DNA of 64,000 nucleotides. Source: Sagittula sp. P11 (lineage in GTDB: Bacteria; Pseudomonadota; Alphaproteobacteria; Rhodobacterales; Rhodobacteraceae). The position numbers were made by a program, and so were the translations under genes. The notes beneath the pieces were generated by a model. It was not told the origin of the DNA, did not search any database, and saw only the letters and a program-made list of their open reading frames with translations. Shown here piece by piece: positions 9,027 to 17,316 of the stretch. Each line of letters begins with the position of its first letter. The stretch's first letter is position 1. The stretch spans positions 248,001 through 312,000 of the forward strand of contig NZ_CP021913.1 of the NCBI RefSeq assembly GCF_002814095.1. The letters are read 5' to 3'.

Positions 9027-10001
9027 TCAGCCGGAAACCGCCTTGCGCCGCCGCCAGCCCCACAGGCACAGGATCTCCGTCGCCACATGCGCCGCGGCCA
9101 CGGCCGTCGCGCCGGTGGTGTCGAACGGCGGAGAGACCTCCACCACGTCGCCGCCCTTCAGGTCGAGCCCGGCCAGACGCCGCAGGATCACCGCCGCCTG
9201 GTGGCTGCTCAGCCCGCCCCAGACCGGCGTGCCGGTGCCGGGCGCAAAAGCCGGGTCCAGCGCGTCGATGTCGAAGGTCAGGTAGCAGGGCGCCTGCCCC
9301 ACGATCTCGTGCACCCGCTGCGCCACCTGCTCCGCGCCGATCTCGTGGACCTCCCGCGCATCGATGATGTTGAAACCCAGCGTGTCGGGGTTGTCCGTCC
9401 GGATGCCGATCTGCACCGACCGCTCCGGCACCACGATCCCCTCTTTCGCGGCCTTGTACATGAAGGTCCCGTGATCGACCCGGTTGAAGTCGTCGTCGGC
9501 CCAGGTGTCGGTGTGGGCGTCGAACTGGATCACGCTCAGCGGCCCGTGCTTCTTCGCATGGGCGCGCAGGCAGCCCCAGGTCACCGAGTGGTCGCCCCCC
9601 AGCGCCACGCAGGCCGCCCCCGCGTCGAGGATGCCGCTCACATGCGCCTCCACCCGCGCGGGCACCTCGGACGGCATGGCATAGTCCAGCGCCATGTCGC
9701 CGTAGTCCGCGATGGCGCATTCCGACAGCACGTCGAAATCCCAGCCGTAGGGCTTGTCCATCGTCTGCAGGAGCGAGGCCTCGCGGATCGCCCGCGGCCC
9801 CAGCCGCGCACCGGGCCGGTTGGTCACCGCCTGGTCGAAGGGCAGCCCCGTCACCGCCACGTCCACCCCGGTCAGGTCCTTGGTGTACTTCCGCCGCAGG
9901 AAGGACGGCGCCCCGGCAAACACGTTCTCGAACGAGGGGCCTTTCAGGTCCTCGCGGGTGAAGGCGTGATCGATCTGCGTCTTTGCCTCTTCCAGACTCA
10001 T
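9027..10001 (-). CDS. speB: Agmatinase / ureohydrolase family protein
   Basis: 324 residues. Ureohydrolases hydrolyse guanidino compounds to urea plus an amine using a binuclear manganese centre. The metal ligands are present: GGDHSVTWG (about residue 134), FDAHTDTW (about 160) and TFDIDALDPAFAPGTGTPVWGG (about 242-262). The C-terminal VVEVSPPFDTTGATAVAAA is also conserved. Agmatine is the most likely substrate (putrescine synthesis), but guanidinobutyrate or guanidinopropionate cannot be excluded from motifs alone. The region upstream (10002-10369) carries a family A repeat. Confidence 0.85.
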   Translation of the reverse strand: MSLEEAKTQIDHAFTREDLKGPSFENVFAGAPSFLRRKYTKDLTGVDVAVTGLPFDQAVTNRPGARLGPRAIREASLLQTMDKPYGWDFDVLSECAIADYGDMALDYAMPSEVPARVEAHVSGILDAGAACVALGGDHSVTWGCLRAHAKKHGPLSVIQFDAHTDTWADDDFNRVDHGTFMYKAAKEGIVVPERSVQIGIRTDNPDTLGFNIIDAREVHEIGAEQVAQRVHEIVGQAPCYLTFDIDALDPAFAPGTGTPVWGGLSSHQAAVILRRLAGLDLKGGDVVEVSPPFDTTGATAVAAAHVATEILCLWGWRRRKAVSG

Positions 10002-10369
10002 GGGTCGCTCCTGTTTCTTCCCGTTCCGAGGTCACATGGCGCGCACAGCGCAGTCAAGCGCAACGGCCCGCAGGCCGGGCTTTCAGGCCGGCACCGCGCC
10101 GGCGGGCGGCATTCGTTAACAAGGGTGACGCAACGTCACGTGTACCGCGGGGGACCGCCGGACCAAAGGTTAACAACCGGCCGGTTCGACCCCCTCAACC
10201 GGCCGGTTCACCCCTTATGGCGCGTCAGGAAAGGTTAATTTCCGTCAGGACTGGTGAACCCGCTTGCGGATGTGCCCGCACCGCGCCACCACATGCTGCG
10301 GCGCACGGCGGATTAACCCCGCCGCGCGCCCCCCGAACGATCCGTTCACCCGCCCCGCCGGGCCGCGCG
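10002..10369. other. Intergenic region with family A repeat and TTAAC-rich sequence
   Basis: No coding sequence seen. It contains scattered GTTAAC/TTAAT motifs, the family A palindrome pair (10164-10217), and modules such as CACCACATGC and GGCGCACGGCG that also occur beside the family A copy at 55 kb. It is the 5' region of the ureohydrolase gene, so promoter elements for that gene are expected here, though none is clear. Confidence 0.6.
10164..10217 (+). repeat. Dispersed palindrome-pair repeat, family A copy 1
   Basis: Two perfect 12-bp palindromes AACCGGCCGGTT at 10175-10186 and 10197-10208, with start-to-start spacing of 22 bp and the 10-bp spacer CGACCCCCTC. Left flank is AAGGTTAAC, right flank is CACCCCTTA. 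Related copies lie at 43044-43097 and 55227-55280 with the same 22-bp spacing. Confidence 0.9.
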
Positions 10370-11533
10370 TTAACCAATCGGCAGCGCGCGCTCCACCAGC
10401 CGGGCGAAAAAGCTCGCCCCGATCGGCGCGATGCGGTCGTTGAAATCGTACTTCGGGTGGTGGCAGATCGGCGTGTCGCCCTGCCCCAGGAACAGGTAGG
10501 CTCCGGGCCGCGCCTGCAGCATGTAGGAGAAATCCTCGCCCGGCATGATCGGCGGCGTGTCCTCGTCGACCATCTCGGCGCCCACGACCTCCCGCGCCAC
10601 CTCGGCGGCAAAGGCCGCCTGCTCGGGGTGGTTGATGGTCGGCGGATAGCCGTCCTCGTAGTCCAGTTCCGCGGTGCAGCCGAAGCTGCGCGCCTGGAAC
10701 TCCACGATCTCCGCCATGCGCGACTTCACCGTCGCCTGAGCATCGGTGTCGTAGTAGCGCACCGTCCCGTTCAGCATCGCGGTTTCCGGCACGATGTTCA
10801 TCGCCGACCCGGTGTGGATCTGCGTCACGCTGACCACCACGCGGTCCAGCGCGTTCACGTTCCGGCCAAGGATCGTCTGCATCGCCATCACCATGGAGGC
10901 CGCCGCGACGACCGGGTCCACGGTGTTCTGCGGCTGCGCACCGTGACCGCCTATCCCCTTGATATGGATGGTGAACTCGTCGACACCGGCCAGCAGCGCG
11001 CCGTGGTTGGTGTTCAGCGACCCTTCGGGCGCGCCCGGCGAATTGTGGATGCCAAAGACCTCTTCGATGCCGAAGCGGTCCATGATTCCCTCTTCGACCA
11101 TGATCCGGCCGCCGCCCTCGTTCTCCTCCGCCGGCTGGAAGATCAGCGCCACGCGTCCGGCAAAGTTACGGGTGTCGGAAAGGTACTTTGCAGCGCCCAG
11201 CAGCATCGTCGTATGACCGTCGTGCCCGCAGGTATGCGCCAGCCCCGGAACGGTCGAGGCGTAGTCCGTTCCCGACAGATCCTCCATCGGCAGCGCGTCC
11301 ATGTCGGCCCTGAGCCCGATGGTCCGCCCCGGCGCGCGCCCTTCGATGATTGCCACCACGCCAGACCGCGCGATTCCCTCGTGAATTTCGGTGATCCCGA
11401 ATTCCTTCAGTTTATCAACGACAAAGGATGCGGTCTTGAAGCAGTCGAGCCCCAGTTCCGGGTTCTGGTGCAGGTGTCTGCGCCACCCCGTCATTTCCTC
11501 TTCCAGCGCCGCGATGGAATTCACGATGACCAT
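10370..11533 (-). CDS. M20 family metallo-amidohydrolase (hippurate hydrolase-like)
   Basis: 387 residues. M20D-type amidohydrolases cleave N-acyl amino acids with a two-metal centre. Visible motifs: LRADMDALPM (first metal site), HTCGHDGHTTMLLGAAKYL (metal ligands Cys/His), FQPAEENEGGG (catalytic/ligand Glu), a lid/dimerisation domain with GIGGHGAQPQNTVDP, and MPGEDFSYMLQARPGAYLFLG. No signal peptide, so it is cytosolic. A paralogue lies immediately upstream (11676-12821), suggesting tandem duplication. Substrate unknown. Confidence 0.9.
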   Translation of the reverse strand: MVIVNSIAALEEEMTGWRRHLHQNPELGLDCFKTASFVVDKLKEFGITEIHEGIARSGVVAIIEGRAPGRTIGLRADMDALPMEDLSGTDYASTVPGLAHTCGHDGHTTMLLGAAKYLSDTRNFAGRVALIFQPAEENEGGGRIMVEEGIMDRFGIEEVFGIHNSPGAPEGSLNTNHGALLAGVDEFTIHIKGIGGHGAQPQNTVDPVVAAASMVMAMQTILGRNVNALDRVVVSVTQIHTGSAMNIVPETAMLNGTVRYYDTDAQATVKSRMAEIVEFQARSFGCTAELDYEDGYPPTINHPEQAAFAAEVAREVVGAEMVDEDTPPIMPGEDFSYMLQARPGAYLFLGQGDTPICHHPKYDFNDRIAPIGASFFARLVERALPIG

Positions 11534-11628
11534 ATGCGGGTCTCCCTAGCGTGTCCTTATTGTCGCGCGCACACTGCTCCGGTTCCCGGGAAAACGGAAC
11601 CCTCGGACTGACGTTAATCGGTCGTTCA

Positions 11629-11643
11629 TTGACCTTTCGTCAA
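11629..11643. promoter_or_regulatory. Inverted repeat between the two M20 genes
   Basis: TTGAC-CTTTC-GTCAA, perfect 5-bp arms with a 5-base centre, in the 142-base gap upstream of the M20 gene that ends at 10370. It may be an operator. The short arms make chance occurrence possible. Confidence 0.25.
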
Positions 11644-11675
11644 CCTATGCCGGAATCTTGGCGGAAAAATGATCA

Positions 11676-12821
11676 CTATGCGTGTCTCCGTTCCACCAGA
11701 CGTGCAAAGAAACTTGCCCCTATGACCGCCGCATCGTCGTTGAAATCGAACTCCGGGTGATGGACCGAGGGGCCAAGCCCCTGCCCCAGAAAGAGAAAAC
11801 TGCCGGGCCGCGCCTCCAGCATGTAGGAAAAGTCCTCCGCGCCCATCTCCGGCGGCATGTCGTCCACGACCTTTCCGGACACCTCGCGCGCCACCTCGAC
11901 GGCGAATCCGGTCTGTTCGGGGTGATTCACCGTCGGCGGATAGTTTCGGCGATAGTCCAGCTCCGCCTCCACCCCGTGCATCGCCGCCGCGCCCGCCACG
12001 ATCTTTGCGATCCGCTGCTCCACCCGGTCGCGCACTGCGGGCGTCAGGCTGCGCACCGTGCCCCCCAGAGTCACCGCGTCCGGTATGACGTTCGGCGCCG
12101 TCCCGCCATGGAACTGCGTAAGCGCCACCACAAGGCTGTCGAGCGGATCGACGGACCGCGGCAGCGCCTGCAACGCCTGCGCGATGGCCACCGCGCAGGG
12201 CATCGGGTCACGGCATTCGTGCGGATAGGCCGCGTGTCCGCCCTTGCCCCGCACCGTCAGCGCATAGTCGTCCACCGCCGCCATCAGCGACCCCGGGTTG
12301 GTCCGGAAGACGCCAAGCTCCGCAAAGGGATCGGTGTGCAGGGCAAAGACCTCCTCGACCCCGTGCCGGTCGAAGATGCCGTCCTCCACCATCAGGCGTC
12401 CACCGCCGATCGTCTCTTCGGCCGGCTGGAAGACAAGGATCACCTTCCCCCGAAAAGCCCTTGTTTCGCATAGGTATTTCGCCGCGCCCAGCAGCATCGC
12501 GGTGTGCCCGTCGTGGCCGCAGGCGTGCATCTGCCCGTCTACTCGCGATGCCCATTCGGCGCCGGTCGCCTCCCGGATCGGCAGCGCGTCCATGTCGGCC
12601 CTGAGCGCGGTCACCGGCCCCGGCCCGCAGTCGATGACCGCGACGACACCGCTTTCCGCGATGCCGGTCTCGATCCGGTCGACGCCGAATGCCTTCAGCC
12701 GTTCGACCACGAAGGCCGCCGTCTTGTGACAGTCGAGGCTCAGCTCCGGGTGCATGTGGATGTGGCGCCGCCATCCGGCCATCTCCTCCGCAAACCCGGC
12801 AATCCGGTTCACAACCACCAT
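11676..12821 (-). CDS. M20 family metallo-amidohydrolase, paralogue of the neighbour
   Basis: 381 residues from the ATG at 12821, selected because the opening MVVVNRIAGFAEEMAGWRRH matches the start of the paralogue at 11533 (MVIVNSIAALEEEMTGWRRH). The metal-site motifs are the same: LRADMDALPIREATG, HACGHDGHTAMLLGAAKYL, FQPAEETIGGG, GKGGHAAYPHECRDP and GAEDFSYMLEARPGSFLFLGQG. Probably hydrolyses N-acyl amino acids. Divergent from mazG with a 64-base shared upstream region. Differences in the lid region (HECRDPMPCAV versus QNTVDPVVAAA) suggest different substrate preference. Confidence 0.9.
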   Translation of the reverse strand: MVVVNRIAGFAEEMAGWRRHIHMHPELSLDCHKTAAFVVERLKAFGVDRIETGIAESGVVAVIDCGPGPVTALRADMDALPIREATGAEWASRVDGQMHACGHDGHTAMLLGAAKYLCETRAFRGKVILVFQPAEETIGGGRLMVEDGIFDRHGVEEVFALHTDPFAELGVFRTNPGSLMAAVDDYALTVRGKGGHAAYPHECRDPMPCAVAIAQALQALPRSVDPLDSLVVALTQFHGGTAPNVIPDAVTLGGTVRSLTPAVRDRVEQRIAKIVAGAAAMHGVEAELDYRRNYPPTVNHPEQTGFAVEVAREVSGKVVDDMPPEMGAEDFSYMLEARPGSFLFLGQGLGPSVHHPEFDFNDDAAVIGASFFARLVERRHA

Positions 12822-12885
12822 CGTCTGGACTCCTTCCGCCCGATCCCGCACACCGAAGCGAAACCCCAGCCGAGGGAGAAAGGCA

Positions 12886-13686
12886 ATGACAGACCTGATC
12901 CACGACCCCAAGGGCGGCATGCCGCGCCTGCTTGAGATCATGCGCCGCCTCCGCGATCCCGAGACCGGCTGTCCCTGGGACCTGGAGCAGGACTTCGCCA
13001 CCATCGCGCCCTACACCATCGAAGAGGCCTACGAGGTCGCCGACGCCATCGACCGCGAAGCCTGGGACGAGCTGAAGGGCGAGCTGGGCGATCTGCTCTT
13101 CCAGTCGGTCTTTCACGCGCAAATAGCGGAGGAAAAAGGGCTTTTCTCCTTCGACGAGGTGGCTGACACGATGTCCGACAAGATGGTCGCGCGGCATCCG
13201 CACGTCTTCGGTGACGAAAGCCGCGACAAGTCGGCCGACCAGCAGACCCTCGACTGGGAAAAGATCAAGGCCGCCGAACGCGCGGCCAAGGCGCAGAAAG
13301 GCACGCTCGACGGTGTGGCCCTCGGCCTGCCCGCACTGATGCGCGCGGTGAAGCTGCAGAAGCGCGCCGCCCGCGTGGGCTTCGACTGGCCCCACGCAGG
13401 CCACGTCATGGACAAGCTGGTGGAAGAGCTGGAAGAAATCCGTCAGGCGGAGGACAAGGACCAGCAGTTCGAGGAATTCGGCGACATGCTTTTCGTGGTG
13501 GCCAACCTCGCCCGCCATCTCGACATCGACCCGGAGGCGGCGCTGCGGGCGGCCAACGCCAAGTTCACCCGCCGTTTCAAATACATAGAGAACCGTCTTG
13601 CAGAGGACGGCCGCCGGCCCGAGGACAGCGACCTCGAAGAGATGGACGCCCTCTGGGATTCGGCAAAGTTGCGCGAAAAAGCCTGA
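12886..13686 (+). CDS. mazG: Nucleoside triphosphate pyrophosphohydrolase MazG
   Basis: 266 residues from ATG 12886, which is preceded by GAGGGAGAAAGG. It hydrolyses (d)NTPs to NMP and pyrophosphate, cleaning non-canonical nucleotides and, in E. coli, lowering ppGpp under stress. Two MazG-type helical domains are visible. The first has CPWDLEQDFATIAPYTIEEAYEVADAI and ELGDLLFQSVFHA, supplying the ExxE and ExxD magnesium ligands. The second, C-terminal, has EELEEIRQAEDK and EFGDMLFVVANLARHL. The length is normal for the two-domain form. Confidence 0.95.
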   Translation: MTDLIHDPKGGMPRLLEIMRRLRDPETGCPWDLEQDFATIAPYTIEEAYEVADAIDREAWDELKGELGDLLFQSVFHAQIAEEKGLFSFDEVADTMSDKMVARHPHVFGDESRDKSADQQTLDWEKIKAAERAAKAQKGTLDGVALGLPALMRAVKLQKRAARVGFDWPHAGHVMDKLVEELEEIRQAEDKDQQFEEFGDMLFVVANLARHLDIDPEAALRAANAKFTRRFKYIENRLAEDGRRPEDSDLEEMDALWDSAKLREKA

Positions 13687-13702
13687 GCGTTCCCGTCGGG
13701 TA

Positions 13703-13731
13703 TTGACTGATCTTTTTTGTCGGGTTCTAAC
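13703..13731 (+). promoter_or_regulatory. Predicted sigma70 promoter for the iron-binding protein gene
   Basis: TTGACT (13703-13708), a 17-base spacer and TCTAAC (13726-13731), 34 bases before the ATG at 13766. It suggests the gene is transcribed separately from mazG. No Fur- or Irr-type box was recognised with confidence. Confidence 0.55.
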
Positions 13732-13765
13732 GCCCCCATCTGACAATGCTCCGAAAGGATCTTCA

Positions 13766-14773
13766 ATGTTCGTTCGTGCCACAACCGCACTGACCTGTCT
13801 TGCCCTGGCCGCGCCCGCGCTGGCCCAGGAAGAAGTCAACGTCTACAGCTACCGCCAGCCGGAACTGCTGGCCCCGCTGACCGACGCCTTCACCGAAGAG
13901 ACCGGCATCAAGGTCAACGTCGCCTTCCTCGAACAGGGGATGGTGGAGCGCCTGCAGGCCGAGGGCCAGCGCTCTCCGGCGGACGTCGTGCTGACGGTCG
14001 ACATCTCGCGCCTGAACGCCGTCGTGCAGGCCGGTGTCACCCAGCCCGTCGAAAGCGAGACGCTGATGGCGAACGTGCCGGCGATCTACCATGACCCGGA
14101 CAAGCAGTGGTGGGGCCTGACCACCCGCGCCCGCGTCGTCTACGCCTCCAAGGAGCGCGTGGCAGACGGCGAAGTGACCACCTACGAGGATCTCGCCGAT
14201 CCGAAGTGGAAGGGCCGCATCTGCACCCGCTCCGGCACCCACGCCTACAACGTGGCGCTCGTCAGCGCGATGCTGGTCCACCACGGCGAAGAGTACACCC
14301 GCGAGTGGCTCGAAGGCGTGAAGGCCAACCTCGCCCGCAAGCCGCAGGGCAACGACCGCGCGCAGGTCAAGGCGATCTGGGCGGGCGAGTGCGACATCAG
14401 CCTCGGCAACACCTACTACATGGGCCAGATGCTGAACGACCCCGAACAGAAGGAATGGGCGGATTCGGTCGACATCGTGTTCCCGACCTTCGAGGATTCC
14501 GGCACGCATGTGAACATCTCCGGCGTGGCGATGACCGCCGCCGCTCCGAACAAGGAGAACGCGCTGAAACTCATGGAATTCCTGACCTCGCCGAAGGCGC
14601 AGGAGATCTATGCCGAGGCGAACTACGAGTACCCGATCGCACCGGGCGCAGAGCCGGCCGAACTGGTCGAGGGCTGGGGCACATTCACTCCGGACGAGAC
14701 CAACCTGATGACCATCGCGGGCGAACGCGCGGCCGCGCTGAAGCTGATCGAGGAAGTCGACTTCGACGGCTGA
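13766..14773 (+). CDS. Iron(III) ABC transporter periplasmic substrate-binding protein
   Basis: 335 residues from ATG 13766 with a ribosome site (AAAGGA). Residues 1-20 form a signal peptide ending ALAQ. The mature protein starts EEVNVYSYRQPELLAPLTDAF, typical of FbpA/FutA binding proteins (the VYSYRQ tyrosine region). The adjacent tyrosines in SLGNTYYMGQM (about residues 216-217) match the paired iron-ligand tyrosines of the family. No permease or ATPase gene lies next to it, so the partner transporter must be encoded elsewhere. A single-gene unit with its own promoter and a strong terminator. Confidence 0.9.
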   Translation: MFVRATTALTCLALAAPALAQEEVNVYSYRQPELLAPLTDAFTEETGIKVNVAFLEQGMVERLQAEGQRSPADVVLTVDISRLNAVVQAGVTQPVESETLMANVPAIYHDPDKQWWGLTTRARVVYASKERVADGEVTTYEDLADPKWKGRICTRSGTHAYNVALVSAMLVHHGEEYTREWLEGVKANLARKPQGNDRAQVKAIWAGECDISLGNTYYMGQMLNDPEQKEWADSVDIVFPTFEDSGTHVNISGVAMTAAAPNKENALKLMEFLTSPKAQEIYAEANYEYPIAPGAEPAELVEGWGTFTPDETNLMTIAGERAAALKLIEEVDFDG

Positions 14774-14843
14774 TGGCCGGAGCCTGAAGACAGCGGTCCG
14801 GCCCTGCGCTGACGGGGTCGGACACGAGTCATTCTGGAAAAGC

Positions 14844-14878
14844 AAAGGGGCGCCACCCATCGGGTCGGCGCCCCTTTT
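14844..14878 (+). terminator. Rho-independent terminator after the iron-binding protein gene
   Basis: Stem AAAGGGGCGCC with GGCGCCCCTTT, extended by ACCC/GGGT in the loop region, followed by TTTTCG. Confidence 0.85.
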
Positions 14879-14979
14879 CGTGTCCGCCGCAGCGCAAGCC
14901 CGGGTGGCTGCGCCATGCGGCCGGGGACGGTGGGCGGGGCGATGCCGGAGGCGAGCGCCGTAACCCGTCCGGAACGACA

Positions 14980-15005
14980 AACGGCGCCCCCGAGGGAGCG
15001 CCGCT
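14980..15005 (-). terminator. Hairpin downstream of acpP
   Basis: On the minus strand, arms CGGCGC-T-CCC and GGG-G-GCGCCG followed by TTTGTCGTT, 22 bases after the acpP stop. The stem has one mismatch and the T-tract is weak, but the position fits. Confidence 0.6.
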
Positions 15006-15026
15006 AAAGCCGTCAGACGGTAACGC

Positions 15027-15260
15027 TTACTGCGCTTCGGTGATGAACTTCACCGCGTCGCCGAAGGTCTGGATGGTCTCGGCCGCGTCGTCCGGGATCT
15101 CGATGCCGAACTCTTCTTCGAACGCCATCACCAGCTCGACGGTGTCGAGGCTGTCCGCGCCGAGGTCGTCGATGAACGAGGCCGATTCGACGACCTTGTC
15201 TTCGTCAACGCTCAGGTGCTCGACCACAATTTTCTTCACGCGATCTGCGATGTCGCTCAT
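15027..15260 (-). CDS. acpP: Acyl carrier protein
   Basis: 77 residues, strongly acidic. The phosphopantetheine attachment site is Ser37 in the invariant [18 protein letters not shown]. It carries growing acyl chains during fatty-acid, lipid A and lipoate synthesis. It lies downstream of fabG in the same direction, separated by 222 bases, so it probably also has its own promoter, as is usual for this abundant protein. Confidence 0.98.
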   Translation of the reverse strand: MSDIADRVKKIVVEHLSVDEDKVVESASFIDDLGADSLDTVELVMAFEEEFGIEIPDDAAETIQTFGDAVKFITEAQ

Positions 15261-15482
15261 GTTCTTTCCTCACAAGTCTGTGGGCCACTCAGAGCCCAGT
15301 TTGCCCGACCCCGCGGCGGACGTTCGTTGCCCGATTGGCGGGCGGCTCGATCTTCCGGGCTTACCCCGGGTTCCAGTGCGCAAGGCTGCGCACCGGCCTG
15401 TAAATCAGTGCGGCCTATAGCACAGGCGGAGGGGATGGCAAATGCTTTCCCGTGCTGCCGCGCAGAAGGCCGCCTCGCGGCA

Positions 15483-16220
15483 TCAAAGCATTGCCATCCC
15501 GCCGTTCACGTGCAGCGTGGCGCCTGTAACGTAGGCGGCTTCGGGGCTGGCGAGGTACAGGACCGCCGCCGCGATTTCCTCCGACGTGCCCATGCGGCCA
15601 GCCGGGATCTGGTTGAGGATCGCGGCCTTCTGGTCGTCGTTCAGCTTGTCGGTCATCGCCGTCTCGATGAAGCCCGGCGCCACCGCGTTCACGGTGATCC
15701 CGCGGCTCGCCACCTCGTAGGCCAGCGACTTCGACATGCCCACGAGACCCGCCTTGGCGGCGGCATAGTTGCCCTGCCCCGGGTTGCCGGTCGAGCCGAC
15801 AATGGACGAGATGTTCACGATCCGGCCCCAGCGCGCCTTCATCATACCGCGCAGCACGCCCTTGCACAGGCGGAAGGTGGAGGTGAGGTTCACTTCCAGC
15901 ACCTGCGCCCACTCCTCCTCGGACATACGCATGAACAGGTTGTCCCGGGTGATGCCCGCGTTGTTCACAAGGATGTCGAGGCTGCCCATCGCCTCGACCG
16001 CCTGCTTGGGCAGTGCGTTCACCGCGTCGGCGTCAGACAGGTTGCAGGGCAGCACATGCGCGCGCGCGCCCAGTTCCGCGGCCAGCGCCTCAAGCGGTTC
16101 GGTGCGGGTGCCCGAAAGCCCCACCGTTGCCCCTGCGCCATGCAGCGCCTTCGCGACCGCGCCGCCGATACCCCCCGATGCGCCGGTCACCAGCGCCGTC
16201 TTGCCTGTCAGATCGAACAT
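15483..16220 (-). CDS. fabG: 3-oxoacyl-[acyl-carrier-protein] reductase FabG
   Basis: 245 residues, a short-chain dehydrogenase. It reduces 3-oxoacyl-ACP with NADPH in fatty-acid elongation. Motifs: TGASGGIGGAVAKAL (cofactor binding, near residue 13), NNAGITRDNLFMRM, the catalytic triad Ser in NISSIVGSTGNPGQ and Tyr-xxx-Lys in NYAAAKAGLVG, and the C-terminal YVTGATLHVNGGMAML. Location with acpP and fabD supports FabG over other SDRs. Confidence 0.96.
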   Translation of the reverse strand: MFDLTGKTALVTGASGGIGGAVAKALHGAGATVGLSGTRTEPLEALAAELGARAHVLPCNLSDADAVNALPKQAVEAMGSLDILVNNAGITRDNLFMRMSEEEWAQVLEVNLTSTFRLCKGVLRGMMKARWGRIVNISSIVGSTGNPGQGNYAAAKAGLVGMSKSLAYEVASRGITVNAVAPGFIETAMTDKLNDDQKAAILNQIPAGRMGTSEEIAAAVLYLASPEAAYVTGATLHVNGGMAML

Positions 16221-16384
16221 GACCCTCGTCTCCTTCGGACTTCCTTTGCTTCCGGTTACCAGCCGGACGCGGCCTCCGCCAGTGCCGCATGCCCCCGCGA
16301 CCGAGGGAAACCTTTTCCAAGCCGGCGATTCTTCCCATGATGGCCGGGACAGGCGCCTCCGCCGCGCCGGGAAAGGAAAGCACC

Positions 16385-17311
16385 GTGCCCTATCGCATCC
16401 GCAAGAAGGACAGCGGCCCGCAGGACGCCCTGCGCCGCATCGCCTGCGAACAGATCGACCGCGCGCTGGCCGAGCTTGACGACCCTGTCCTCGACACCGC
16501 CGCCCGCGTCCATCAGGTCCGCAAGCGCTGCAAGAAGACGCGCGGGCTCCTGCGGCTCGTGCGTCCGGCCTTTGCGGACTACGCCGCCGAAAATGCGGCT
16601 CTGCGCGACATCGGCCGCGGTCTCTCCGGCCTGCGCGACGCCGGCACGCTGGTGGAGACCTGCGACAGGGTCGCGGCGGAGCTCGACCCGGCCTCGGTCG
16701 CGGCCTATGCCCCGATCCGGGCGCGGCTGGTGCTGGACGCCAAGCGCGTGGCCTGGGACGACCAAACCGCGGACCGGCTGCAATCCGCGCGCGCGGCCCT
16801 GACCTTCCTGCGCGGACGTGCGGCGGGCTGGACGCTGGACGACGACGGCTTCGGGCCGCTGCGCAAGGGAATGGCGCGGACCTACGACCGCGCCCGCCGC
16901 ACGATGGATACCGCCTGGCGCACCCCGACCGAGGAGACGCTGCACGACTGGCGCAAGTGGGTGAAGTACCACCGGTCCCATTGCCGCCTGCTTGCGCCGA
17001 CGCATCCAGAGATGATGTCCCCGCGCCTCGACGCGCTCGACCGGCTGTCGGACCTGCTGGGAAGCCACCACGACGCCTGTGTGCTGGAAGAGCGGCTCGA
17101 ACAGGCCTACGACTTCGGGTCCGATACGGACGTTGCCGGATTCGCCGCGCTGGTGCGGGCGCACAGTATGACGCTGGAAGAAGAGGCCTTTGCCCTCGGG
17201 CGCCTCATCCTGGCGGAGGAAACGAAGCCGCTGGCAAAGCGGCTCCGTCGCTATTGGAAGGCGTGGCGCAAGGGCCGGTCAAACGACGCAGGGCTCCTGC
17301 CCGGCGCCTGA
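16385..17311 (+). CDS. CHAD domain-containing protein
   Basis: 308 residues from GTG 16385, which has a good ribosome site (GGAAAGGAAAG); an upstream ATG is possible. The CHAD domain is a helical bundle with conserved histidines and basic residues: VHQVRKRCKKTRGLLRLVRP (about residues 45-65), LHDWRKWVKYHRSHCRLL (about 192-209) and LGSHHDACVLEERL. CHAD domains bind inorganic polyphosphate and localise to polyphosphate granules in studied cases. The gene is inserted in opposite orientation between fabD and fabG, ending 5 bases from the fabD stop. No CYTH domain is present. Confidence 0.88.
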   Translation: MPYRIRKKDSGPQDALRRIACEQIDRALAELDDPVLDTAARVHQVRKRCKKTRGLLRLVRPAFADYAAENAALRDIGRGLSGLRDAGTLVETCDRVAAELDPASVAAYAPIRARLVLDAKRVAWDDQTADRLQSARAALTFLRGRAAGWTLDDDGFGPLRKGMARTYDRARRTMDTAWRTPTEETLHDWRKWVKYHRSHCRLLAPTHPEMMSPRLDALDRLSDLLGSHHDACVLEERLEQAYDFGSDTDVAGFAALVRAHSMTLEEEAFALGRLILAEETKPLAKRLRRYWKAWRKGRSNDAGLLPGA

Positions 17312-17316
17312 CGCGG

